NCBI GenBank assembly: GCA_964345215.1
Contig: CAYFQH010000056.1
Coordinates: 1 to 11,194 of the forward strand
DNA: 11,194 nucleotides
Source of the DNA: CAYFQH01 sp964345215
GTDB lineage: Bacteria > Bacillota > Clostridia > Christensenellales > Aristaeellaceae
Direction: 5' to 3'
The notes beneath the pieces are model-generated. The model worked only from the letters and a program-made list of their open reading frames with translations, ran no database searches and was not told where the DNA came from. The position numbers were made by a program, and so were the translations under genes. Below, one piece after another: positions 1 through 7,700 of the stretch (position 1 is the first letter of the stretch; each line of letters opens with the position of its first letter).

Positions 1-41
1 TTTTTCTGTTTCCAGGCTTTATATGGTTTTTATCAAATTGC

Positions 42-797
42 TTATCCCTTTGGCACCAGCAGTTCCTTTACCAAATCATCCATGTTGTACAGGCCGGGCC
101 CTTTATTTTGCAAAAAGTCAAGGGCCTTTAGGGCGCCGTAGGCAAAAATATTGCGGTTGGTGGCCTCGTGTTTTAGGGTGATATTTTGGTCATCCCCCAA
201 AAAGTGTACTTCATGGGTACCGGCCACGGTCCCCCCCCGCAACGCGTGGATGCCGATTTCTTTTTGCCCCCGCTTGCCCGTATGCCCCTCTCTGCCGTAA
301 ACAGGGTAGCTTTGAGGCAAAGCCTGGTGAAGGGCATCGTAGAGGAGCAGGGCCGTGCCGCTGGGGGCATCTACTTTTTGCCGGTGGTGGGTTTCGGTAA
401 TTTCAATATCAAAATCCTCCCCCAGCATTTTGGCCGCTTCTACGGTTAGGGCCTTTAACACCGCCACCCCCAGGCTCATATTGGCACTTTGAAAAATAGG
501 GATTTCTTTTGCCGCTTCTACAATTTTCCGATGCTCAGCCTCACTGTATCCCGTGGTAGCCAGCACCAGCGGCGTTTTTGTTTTTATGCCGTATGCTAAT
601 AAAGCGGTAAGGGCCTTAGGAGATGAAAAATCAATAAGACCTTCAACCTGCTTTTTTTCATCTTCCTTTATGGCCTCAAAACCAAAGGCCGTGTCGCCAG
701 CCTCTATCCCCGCTACCACCTGATAGCCTTTATCCTGGGCGGCTTGCGCCAAAGCCTGGCCCATTTTACCCTTATAGCCGCTAATGATGATTTTCAT
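42..797 (-). CDS. dapB: 4-hydroxy-tetrahydrodipicolinate reductase
   Basis: DapB reduces the product of DapA to tetrahydrodipicolinate with NAD(P)H, in the cytoplasm, in the diaminopimelate/lysine pathway. The protein has 251 residues, within the usual range for Gram-positive DapB. An N-terminal dinucleotide-binding turn, GYKGKMG, is at residues 7-13, and the TTGYS loop that contacts cofactor and substrate is at 81-85. The family signature ETHHRQKVDAPSGTA is at 135-149, with His137 and Lys141 matching the proposed catalytic pair of E. coli DapB (His159, Lys163). The ATG start is 15 bases after the dapA stop and follows a modest GGTGG-type ribosome binding site, so it is probably translated from the asd-dapA-dapB message. 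It is the last gene in the window. No terminator is visible in the 41 bases after its stop, so the operon may continue. The assignment is firm; NADH versus NADPH preference cannot be read from this. Confidence 0.97.
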   Translation of the reverse strand: MKIIISGYKGKMGQALAQAAQDKGYQVVAGIEAGDTAFGFEAIKEDEKKQVEGLIDFSSPKALTALLAYGIKTKTPLVLATTGYSEAEHRKIVEAAKEIPIFQSANMSLGVAVLKALTVEAAKMLGEDFDIEITETHHRQKVDAPSGTALLLYDALHQALPQSYPVYGREGHTGKRGQKEIGIHALRGGTVAGTHEVHFLGDDQNITLKHEATNRNIFAYGALKALDFLQNKGPGLYNMDDLVKELLVPKG

Positions 798-812
798 CTG
801 CTTCCACCGCCC

Positions 813-1703
813 TTATATTAGCCCGTAGGCCTGCATCTGCTTTTGCAGGTTGTCCCGTGTTTTTTCTTCCATGGGTACCAGGGGCAGGCGGCAAAAGCCG
901 TTGCCGTAACCCATCATGGCCAGAGCCGCTTTTACAGGGCTAGGGCTGGTTTCACTAAAGAGGGCATAAATTAAGGGGTTCATTTTAAACTGCTCGGCCA
1001 GGCCTTCCTCCATCCTGTTTTCCATAACGCTCATAGCCAGAAACGCCATTTGCCGGGGGGCAATGTTCGCCATCACCGAAATAACTCCGTCAAAACCCAG
1101 GGCCAGCAGGGGGAGTAAAATCTCATCGCTGCCGGAGTAAAAACTGATTTTCCCCTTGCAAAGGGCCATCATTTTCATGATTTGGTCGATGTCACCGCTG
1201 GCCTCCTTCATGGCAACAATATTGGGGTGCCCGCAAAGGGCGGCCACCGTTTCAGGCAGCATATTAAGGCCTGTTCGCCCCGGCACGTTATACATAATAA
1301 GGGGTAAATCCGTGCTGTCGGCAATGGCTGTGTAATGGGCAATCAGCCCTTTTTGGGTGGTTTTATTGTAATAAGGGGTTACGCAAAGCTGGCCGTCGGC
1401 TCCAAGAAGCTTGGCCTTTTTAGCCATATCAATTACACTTTGGGTGTTGTTGCCCCCAGTACCTGCAATAACAGGGATTCTCCCCCCCACCTGCTCAACA
1501 GTGAAGGCAATAACTTTTTCCTGCTCAAGGGGGCTCATGGTAGAGGGTTCACCTGTGGTGCCGCAGGTAATAATGGCTGCCGTACCCTGGTCAAGGTGAA
1601 AATCAATCAGCCTTTTAAGGGTTTCAAAATCCACCTCCCCATTTTGATGAAAAGGGGTAACCAATGCCACGCCGCTGCCTTTAAATTTAATAGACTGTGC
1701 CAT
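813..1703 (-). CDS. dapA: 4-hydroxy-tetrahydrodipicolinate synthase
   Basis: DapA condenses pyruvate with aspartate semialdehyde, the first step committed to lysine and diaminopimelate. The 296-residue length is typical of this class I aldolase-like TIM barrel. Visible features are the TCGTTGE motif at 46-52, Tyr111 in VTPYYN, Tyr138 in the MYNVPGRTG motif (137-145) with Arg143 for substrate carboxylate binding, and the Schiff-base Lys166 in KEASGD. Together these separate it from N-acetylneuraminate lyase and other family members, and the flanking asd and dapB genes confirm the role. The ATG start is preceded by a purine-rich AAAGGAAAG site. The 56-base gap after asd has no terminator, which implies co-transcription behind the lysine riboswitch. 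Feedback inhibition by lysine varies in this family and is not predicted here. Confidence 0.97.
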   Translation of the reverse strand: MAQSIKFKGSGVALVTPFHQNGEVDFETLKRLIDFHLDQGTAAIITCGTTGEPSTMSPLEQEKVIAFTVEQVGGRIPVIAGTGGNNTQSVIDMAKKAKLLGADGQLCVTPYYNKTTQKGLIAHYTAIADSTDLPLIMYNVPGRTGLNMLPETVAALCGHPNIVAMKEASGDIDQIMKMMALCKGKISFYSGSDEILLPLLALGFDGVISVMANIAPRQMAFLAMSVMENRMEEGLAEQFKMNPLIYALFSETSPSPVKAALAMMGYGNGFCRLPLVPMEEKTRDNLQKQMQAYGLI

Positions 1704-1714
1704 GTTTCTTCTTT

Positions 1715-1732
1715 CCTTTCAGGCCTTTCAGG
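1715..1732 (-). repeat. Tandem 9-base duplication upstream of dapA
   Basis: Two perfect adjacent copies of CCTGAAAGG (minus-strand reading) lie in the asd-dapA gap, ending 11 bases before the dapA start. Both copies contain an AAAGG core that resembles a ribosome binding site, so the duplication extends the purine-rich leader in front of dapA. It may be only a slippage duplication. Confidence 0.6.
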
Positions 1733-1759
1733 CGGTTTTTTATGTTTTCCTTAGCTTGC

Positions 1760-2890
1760 TTAAACTGGGGCTTGTACAGGCTCTATATAGCCCAAGGCGC
1801 ACAATAGTTCCGCCATAAGTACTGCGCCCCCCGCTGCCCCCCGCAAGGTGTTGTGAGAAAGGCACACAAACTTATAATCAAAGTTCACATCTTCCCTCAG
1901 GCGGCCCAGGGTAATACCCATGCCCTTTTGAAAATCCCTGTCCAGCCGGGTTTGGGGCCGGTCTTCTTCGCTAAAGTAGTGCAAAAAAGGAGTTGGGGCA
2001 CTGGGCAGGCCCAGTTGCTGGGGCAGGGTTTTAAAATTTTGCCACTTTTGCAAAATGGTGTTCATCGAAGGTTTGTTTTTAAACTTTACCGATACGGCGG
2101 CCAGGTGCCCGTCCTGAGCCGGCACCCGAATACACTGGGCACTGATGGTTGGCTCCTTGGCATTTTCAATCACCGGCCCCTGGGCTGTATCCTTCAGCCG
2201 CCCCCATACTTTTAAGGGTTCCTGCTCGCTTTTTTCATCTTCCCCGCCAATGTAGGGAATAATATTATCCACCATTTCGGGCCAGGTTTCAAAGGTTTTG
2301 CCCGCACCGGAAATGGCCTGGTAAGTGCACACATTTATTTTCTCCAGCCCAAACTCCATCAAGGGCGCCAGGGGGGGTACGTAGCTTTGAATAGAACAGT
2401 TGGGCTTTACCGCAACAAAGCCCCGGCTGGTGCCCAAACGCTTTTTTTGGGCTTGGATTACCTTGGCATGGTCGCTGTTCACCTCGGGAATAAGCATGGG
2501 CACATCTTCCAACCCGCGGCAGGCGCTGTTGTTGCTTACAACAGGAATGTCCGCTTTGGCATAGACTTCTTCCAAGGCTTGGGTTTGATCCCGGTTTAAC
2601 GCAATGGCGCAGAATACGAAATCCACTTTTTCTTTAAAATCGCCAACATTTTGTGCATTAAAAACCACCATATCGGCAATTTCTTCCGGTATATCTTCTT
2701 TCATTGCCCACTTATTCTCCACAGCCTCAGCATACCTTTTCCCGGCGCTGGCAGCGCTGGCCCCAAGGGCTGTAACCGTAAACCAGGGGTGTTCGCTTAA
2801 AAGGGTTACAAAGCGTTGGCCCACCATGCCTGTAGCTCCAATAATACCCACCCGGTAGCGTTTTTTCATTGCCAAATTCATCTCTTCCAT
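1760..2890 (-). CDS. asd: Aspartate-semialdehyde dehydrogenase, archaeal/fungal-type
   Basis: Asd reduces aspartyl phosphate with NADPH to aspartate semialdehyde, the branch point to lysine, threonine and methionine. The 376-residue protein has the nucleotide-binding motif GATGMVG at 18-24, the catalytic Cys165 in KPNCSIQ, and a conserved GH pair with His262 in AQDGHLAAV. The overall pattern (early GATGMVGQRF, KPNCS, QAISGAGK at 191-198) resembles the archaeal/fungal branch rather than the E. coli branch. The chosen ATG gives MEEMNLAMKKRYRVG; GGGAGG at 2901-2906 lies 10 bases upstream. The downstream ATGs (residues 4 and 8) have poorer sites, although residue 8 is where many family members begin. 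It is the first gene behind the lysine riboswitch, so lysine should repress it. Since Asd also feeds threonine and methionine, lysine-only control implies either that lysine dominates demand or that a second copy exists. Confidence 0.96.
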   Translation of the reverse strand: MEEMNLAMKKRYRVGIIGATGMVGQRFVTLLSEHPWFTVTALGASAASAGKRYAEAVENKWAMKEDIPEEIADMVVFNAQNVGDFKEKVDFVFCAIALNRDQTQALEEVYAKADIPVVSNNSACRGLEDVPMLIPEVNSDHAKVIQAQKKRLGTSRGFVAVKPNCSIQSYVPPLAPLMEFGLEKINVCTYQAISGAGKTFETWPEMVDNIIPYIGGEDEKSEQEPLKVWGRLKDTAQGPVIENAKEPTISAQCIRVPAQDGHLAAVSVKFKNKPSMNTILQKWQNFKTLPQQLGLPSAPTPFLHYFSEEDRPQTRLDRDFQKGMGITLGRLREDVNFDYKFVCLSHNTLRGAAGGAVLMAELLCALGYIEPVQAPV

Positions 2891-2923
2891 TTCTTCTCAT
2901 CCTCCCAAATTGCCCTTCATATC

Positions 2924-2955
2924 AAAAAGCGCAAAGGCTTACACCAGTGCGCTCT
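2924..2955 (-). terminator. Intrinsic terminator of the lysine riboswitch
   Basis: On the minus strand AGAGCGCA pairs with TGCGCTTT (8 pairs including one G-U) around a 14-base loop, followed by a run of T residues at 2928-2924. It lies between the aptamer and the asd ribosome binding site. A competing antiterminator is plausible. The upstream arm at 2949-2953 can pair with GCGCT at 2984-2988, with a small hairpin (2962-2966 with 2973-2977) stacked between. That alternative overlaps the 3' strand of aptamer helix P1 at 2984-2985, so the two folds exclude each other. Lysine binding should therefore favour termination. Confidence 0.85.
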
Positions 2956-2980
2956 ATTTATGTATACCGCTTTATACTGT

Positions 2981-3142
2981 ATCAGCGCTCCGCCGGGTTA
3001 AACCGGTGACAGTAGCAAGACTATTAACCTTGCCACCAAGAAAACATAGGGGGATATCTTTTCTTTCGGCGCTTTCCCCTTTCACAAAAGCTGCGGGTTC
3101 CCCACCCTGGCTTTTGGTACTGATGAATTGCGCACCTCTGAT
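2981..3142 (-). promoter_or_regulatory. Lysine riboswitch aptamer (L box) controlling asd-dapA-dapB
   Basis: This RNA leader element binds L-lysine and controls the downstream synthesis genes. It was recognised by comparison with remembered B. subtilis lysC and Thermotoga aptamers. The conserved AGAGGTGCG core is at 3139-3131, followed further on by GTGAAAGGGG and AGCGCCGAAAG. P1 is ATCAG (3142-3138) with CTGAT (2985-2981). P2 includes GGTGC (3136-3132) with GCGCC (3072-3068), capped by CAAAAGC/GCTTTTG (3116-3110 with 3091-3085). The next hairpin is AAGAAAA/TTTTCTT (3065-3059 with 3044-3038), and its CCCCC loop (3053-3049) can kiss the GGGG loop at 3103-3100. Then come GCAAG/CTTGC (3033-3029 with 3019-3015), the conserved ACTGTCAC, and a small CCGG/CCGG stem (3006-3003 with 2996-2993). 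All five helices of the class are present. A terminator lies immediately downstream. Confidence 0.95.
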
Positions 3143-3160
3143 GTGTATGAAATTGCTCTT

Positions 3161-3189
3161 ATCCTACCACGGAAGGGCCCCTGTGTCAA
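3161..3189 (-). promoter_or_regulatory. Sigma-A-type promoter for riboswitch-asd-dapA-dapB
   Basis: A perfect -35 box TTGACA (3189-3184), a 17-base spacer and the -10 box TAGGAT (3166-3161) place the start near 3153-3155, about 11-13 bases before riboswitch helix P1. The -35 box contains the glpK stop codon (TGA at 3188-3186), so glpK ends inside the promoter of the next unit. Confidence 0.85.
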
Positions 3190-4685
3190 CTTTCTTCTTC
3201 AACCCAGTTCAAGGCACGCTCCACTGCCCGGTGCCAGCCGTAGAGCAAATGATCTGCCTTATCTTTTTCCATGGCGGGCATAAAGCGTAAATCCTGCTGC
3301 CAAATGCTGGAAATGTTTTCGATGGATTGATACACCCCAATAGCCAAGCCGGCAAACAAAGCCGCACCCAAGGCGGTGGTTTCCATTACCTTGGGGCGCA
3401 CCACCATGGTTTGCATAATATCCGCTTGAAACTGCATTAAAAAGCTGTTATTGCTGGCCCCGCCGTCTACCTGCAAGCAAAGGGGTGCTTGCCCCCAATC
3501 CTGTATCATGGCGGCCAGCAAGTCGTAGGACTGGTAGGCAATGGCTTCTAAAGCGGCCCTAACAATGTGGGGCCTGCCGCTGCCCCGGGTAAGCCCTACA
3601 ATGGTACCTCTGCTGTACATATCCCACCAGGGAGCCCCAAGGCCGGTAAAGGCAGGCACCAAATAAACCCCGCCGGTATTGTCGACCTGGTTGGCCACGC
3701 TTTCGCTCTCGCTGGCGCTTTGGATTAATTTTAATTCATCCCGCAGCCACTGTATGGTGGCCCCGCCCATAAAAACGCTGCCTTCCAGGGCATAGGTGGC
3801 CTTGCCCCCAATGCGCCAGGCGGTGGTGGTAAGCAAGCCGTTTTTAGATACAACAGGCTGATCCCCTGTATTCATCAGCATAAAGCAGCCTGTGCCATAG
3901 GTGTTTTTTACCATGCCCGCCCCTGTACAATCCTGCCCGAAGAGGGAGGCATGCTGATCCCCCGCCATGGCGGCAACGGGAATGGGCTTGCCCAGGATGC
4001 TGCTGTCCAGCATGCCAATAACCTGGGCCGTATCCACCACCTGGGGCAGCATTTCTTCAGGTACCCGTATTAAATCAAGAAGCTCCTGATCCCAAGTTTG
4101 GCTATGTATATTAAACAACATGGTGCGGCTGGCATTGGTGGCATCGGTTACATGGGGACGCCCTTCAATTAAATGCCAGGCCAAAAAACTATCAACGGTG
4201 CCAAAGCACAGGCGGCCGCTTTTGGCTTTTTGATGTAAATCGTAATGGTCTAAAATCCAGGCAATTTTAGTGCCGGAAAAATACGCATCGGGCATCAGGC
4301 CTGTTTTTTTACGAATCAGTTCGCTTTTACCCCGGTTTTTTAGTTCCTCCACATAAGAGGCGGTGCGCCTGCACTGCCAAACAATAGCGTTGCCCACGGT
4401 TTCCCCGCTTTTTCGGTCCCATACCAAGGTGGTTTCCCGCTGGTTGGTAATGCCGATGGCGGCAATCTCCTCTACGCCAATGGCGGCCTTTTTAACGGCC
4501 ATGCGCAAAGATTCAATTTGGGTATCTAAAATATCCTTCGGGTTATGCTCCACCCAGCCGGGCTGAGGGTAGATTTGGGGAAACTCAATACCGTCAGAGG
4601 CTACCACGTTGCCTTTAAGGTCAAAAACCACCGCCCGGGAACTGGTGGTTCCTTGATCCAGGGCAACTAAATATTTTTTTTCCAT
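3186..4685 (-). CDS. glpK: Glycerol kinase
   Basis: GlpK phosphorylates glycerol to sn-glycerol 3-phosphate in the cytoplasm, feeding glycolysis or lipid synthesis. The 499-residue length is typical of this FGGY-family kinase. The phosphate-binding DQGTTSSR motif is at 10-17, glycerol-contacting NQRETT at 81-86, the catalytic-base Asp243 in MAGDQ, NTYGTGCF at 261-268, and the C-terminal DGGASNN nucleotide motif at 407-413. Many Firmicutes GlpK enzymes carry a His (about residue 232) phosphorylated by HPr. Counting back from AGDQ, the equivalent position here is Ser229 in SSILG, so that activation seems absent. The ATG has a strong AGGAGG site 7 bases upstream. No glpF, glpD or glpO is adjacent, and no clear promoter lies in the 37 bases between the upstream terminator and the start. 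It may depend on read-through or on an atypical promoter. Substrate assignment is strong from full-length similarity. Confidence 0.95.
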   Translation of the reverse strand: MEKKYLVALDQGTTSSRAVVFDLKGNVVASDGIEFPQIYPQPGWVEHNPKDILDTQIESLRMAVKKAAIGVEEIAAIGITNQRETTLVWDRKSGETVGNAIVWQCRRTASYVEELKNRGKSELIRKKTGLMPDAYFSGTKIAWILDHYDLHQKAKSGRLCFGTVDSFLAWHLIEGRPHVTDATNASRTMLFNIHSQTWDQELLDLIRVPEEMLPQVVDTAQVIGMLDSSILGKPIPVAAMAGDQHASLFGQDCTGAGMVKNTYGTGCFMLMNTGDQPVVSKNGLLTTTAWRIGGKATYALEGSVFMGGATIQWLRDELKLIQSASESESVANQVDNTGGVYLVPAFTGLGAPWWDMYSRGTIVGLTRGSGRPHIVRAALEAIAYQSYDLLAAMIQDWGQAPLCLQVDGGASNNSFLMQFQADIMQTMVVRPKVMETTALGAALFAGLAIGVYQSIENISSIWQQDLRFMPAMEKDKADHLLYGWHRAVERALNWVEEES

Positions 4686-4722
4686 AACACATCCTCCTCA
4701 TCTTCTTTTTGACTGTAATTGC

Positions 4723-4752
4723 AAAAAGCCCTGCCTTAGGCGAAGGCAGGGC
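4723..4752 (-). terminator. Strong intrinsic terminator after the propeller gene
   Basis: A perfect 10-pair stem (GCCCTGCCTT with AAGGCAGGGC, minus strand, 4752-4743 and 4737-4728) with a five-base loop is followed directly by TTTTT (4727-4723). It starts 8 bases after the stop codon of the upstream gene. On the plus strand no T run follows, so it acts only on minus-strand transcription. It separates the propeller gene from glpK. Confidence 0.93.
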
Positions 4753-4760
4753 CCCATTGT

Positions 4761-7700
4761 CTACTCTAAGGCAATGCCGTAAATATAGCTTTTATCCTTT
4801 CCGGTGGTGCCAATCACCAGGGTGTCTTCATATACGGCAGGCGAGGCTAAAACCTCCCCTTCCAATTGCAGGGTTGACAACACTTCCCCTGTTTTACCAT
4901 CCAACAGGTGAAGCATACCCTGGCTGTCGGCCTGAACAATCCAGGCATCCCCTTGGGTATTATATACAGCCACAGGGGAGGACCAGGTAAAGGTTTCCAT
5001 ATCCTGGGTCCATATTTTGTTGCCCGTTTTTTTATCAAGGGCCAGCACCTGGCCGCCTTTGCCGCCAGTTTCGGTGGTTTTGGCCAAGGTGAAGATAACC
5101 AGGTTGTCAATGCTGTTTTTGCCCACAACAGGAGAGGCCTTGCCTCCGCCATTTTCTTTGGTATCGTATTTTACATCTATCGCCGCCGACCAAACCTGCT
5201 GGCCTGTTAAGGCATCCAGCCGGCGAATGGTGGCAACCCCCTTTTTGCCCTGCTTGTGCAGGGTGTTTACGGTGTATAGGCCCAGGCTGCCGTCTTCGTC
5301 AAAGTCAAGGGCAATGGTGGCGTCGGTATTGTCATCGGTATCAATGGCCCATACGCTCTGCATGGTATTTAAATCCACACATTGAAGAATGCCCTGGCCA
5401 TCGGCAAAATAAACGTATTGGCCGTACACCGCCACACTGGATTCAATGGCCGTATCCCCATCTTTTTGGCCCTTGGCTTTAAAGCGGTATTTTACCGTTT
5501 CCGGCTCAATGGTTATTTTTTTGCTTTCCAGCAGCAGGGAGGTGTTTAAGTTCACCGTATACAATAAACCGTTTTCACCGCCGAAGATGAGGGTATCGCT
5601 CTTTCTATCAATCACGCCGGTGCCTTTCATGGCCCCATTGCTGCCATAGGCATTATCGTCTCGGCCGTTTACCAATAAAAGCTGTTCGTGGTCAATTAAG
5701 TTATAAATACGGTAGCCGATTTTGCCTGTCCCCTTGTTCAGCTTGCTAATACCCTGGCCCACTGTTAAAAGGGGATAGCTGCTGGGGTGAATGGTGATGG
5801 AGCTGCGCAGGGGGTAGCGTGTATCCAAAGGCTCCCGGGTCAATTCTCCGTCCTCCAGGTCGATAAAGTAAATTTTACCGTCTTGTGCCCCTATAATCAC
5901 TTCTTTTAAGGCGCTTTTGTTAATCTTCTCCTCGTTGATTTTCATCATTTCGCGAATTTGCTTGGGCCACTGAATAATGGCCGGCTGCCCCGTCCAATAA
6001 ATGCCGGAGTAGCTGTCGATACTGCCTACGGGCACAGACCAGGCAATGCGCATCGTTTCGTTTTGAATATCCGCCGTGCCAAAGGCTGCATTTTGCCTAA
6101 AGGGACCGCCCCTAAAGGTGGTTACCCCGTTGTCGAACTTATCGTATTCGTTGGGGGCGCCCATGGAAATCTCCTTGCTCCGGGCATAGTTATCGGTACT
6201 CTTATCCCCTTCATATACCTTGGTGGTAAGCCCCAACTGGTCGGGGCTGGTGCCGTCTACCGCCAGAGCGGCCATTAAGGGCATGGGGGTTGGGGTTGGC
6301 TGGGGCGGGGCGGTAGGAATGGGGGTTGGGGTTGGGGTCGGGGCTTCTTCTTCAAAAACAGCCCCCTGGTCTTCTTCCCCTTCTTCATCCAATAAAGGTT
6401 GCGCCCCCTCTTCGCCACCTAAAGTTATTGTGCCGGAGGTCTCTTCTCCATCTGCCGGGGATATCCCCTCCCCAACGGCGGCAAGCTCATCATCCAAAGG
6501 CCCGTCATTCAAAGGATCCTCGTCAAAAAAAACAGTCTCTGCCCCCCCAAAAGGGGTTGCTTCTCCTTGAGCCGTTTGCTCCACATCACCGCCAGCAGAG
6601 CCTTGGCTTTGCCCGGGCTGCTGGGGCAGATTTGCTGCAATATCGGCCCCTGGTTGAGTATGTAACGGTTCATCAATCGCCCCGGGGCTTTGGGCAGGCT
6701 GAAGCAAATCCCCAGGCTGAATATTTTGGCCGGCGATATTTTCTTCCCCAGCCTCGGGCAGGGAAGTGGGTTGAGGGGGCAGGGTGGCAGTTACCACAGC
6801 CCCGTCCTGGTTCCACACCTGGGGGGGTGCAGGAGCCTCGATGGTAAGGGCGATGGCCTGGTTGCCATCGTACCACTGGGTGCCATCACTAATATGAACC
6901 CGGATGGTATCCTTGGCCTCTTGAGCAAAAGAGAGGGTGATGACCCAAATCTTGCTGTCGTCATTATCCGAGCGGGATGTTTCCCCTTGGAGAACTTCCC
7001 CCTGATCCGCCGCCAGCCGTACCCCCTGCACACTGGTGGAGGTGGTAACGGTAAAGCCAATTTCAATGGGTGCCTGGCCGGTGGTGGTACTGGCTGTAAA
7101 GCTTTTTACTTCCAGGGGAACGTTTTCTTCCCCTACCAGCAGGTTTTTGGTGTTGCCTACAATACGGTTTACCGTATCCATCACAGCGGTTTTGCCCTTG
7201 TTAAGCACACCTAAAATGCCCGTATCTCTTTTTGGCATAATGGCAAAGCCTACAATTAAAAAACCGATGATTAAAAAAATAATCACAATCACAGGCAGGG
7301 GGCCTTTTTTTGTTTTAACCGGCTGGGTGTCTTGAGCCTGCAAATAGGCAGGCACCGGTTGAGAGCGCCTTTTGGCTACAGGACGGCCTTCATCCGGCTC
7401 CTCTTCTATGACCCTTTTGCGCCGGCCTTGGGGGCCGTTGGGTTTGCCCTGACCGTAGAGGCGCTGCTGCACCTGGCTATGGCTTAAGGGTTGCCTGGGG
7501 CCTTGTTCCCGGCTTTGGGGCACCCCAACAGGAGGCTGCCTTCTGCCTTCCCCCGTTTGCCCTTCCCCCTGTTCCATGGCCATTTCTTGAACAGCTCGAG
7601 GGGCTCTGGTGCGCTGTTCTGCCGGAGGCTGATAAGCAACAGGGGCCTTTGCCCCTTCCCGGTGCCGGTCACTTCGCCGCTGTCTGGGCTGGCGCGCCTG

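Noticed and set aside
1..41. Terminator after dapB
   Set aside because: Only a three-pair CCA/TGG stem can be drawn and no T run follows on the minus strand, so the operon end is not visible in the window.
1724..1738. Plus-strand mini-terminator (GCCT/AGGC stem followed by T run)
   Set aside because: The stem has only four pairs, there is no plus-strand transcript to end, and on the minus strand the A run precedes the stem.
6285..6343. Microsatellite or CRISPR-like array
   Set aside because: The repetition is explained by in-frame Thr-Pro codons; there are no spacers or conserved direct repeats of CRISPR size.
6220..7214. Overlapping plus-strand open frames opposite the propeller gene
   Set aside because: They arise from the GC-rich, low-complexity linker codons. 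Their Pro/Ser/Gly-rich translations are what a reverse reading of such a region gives.
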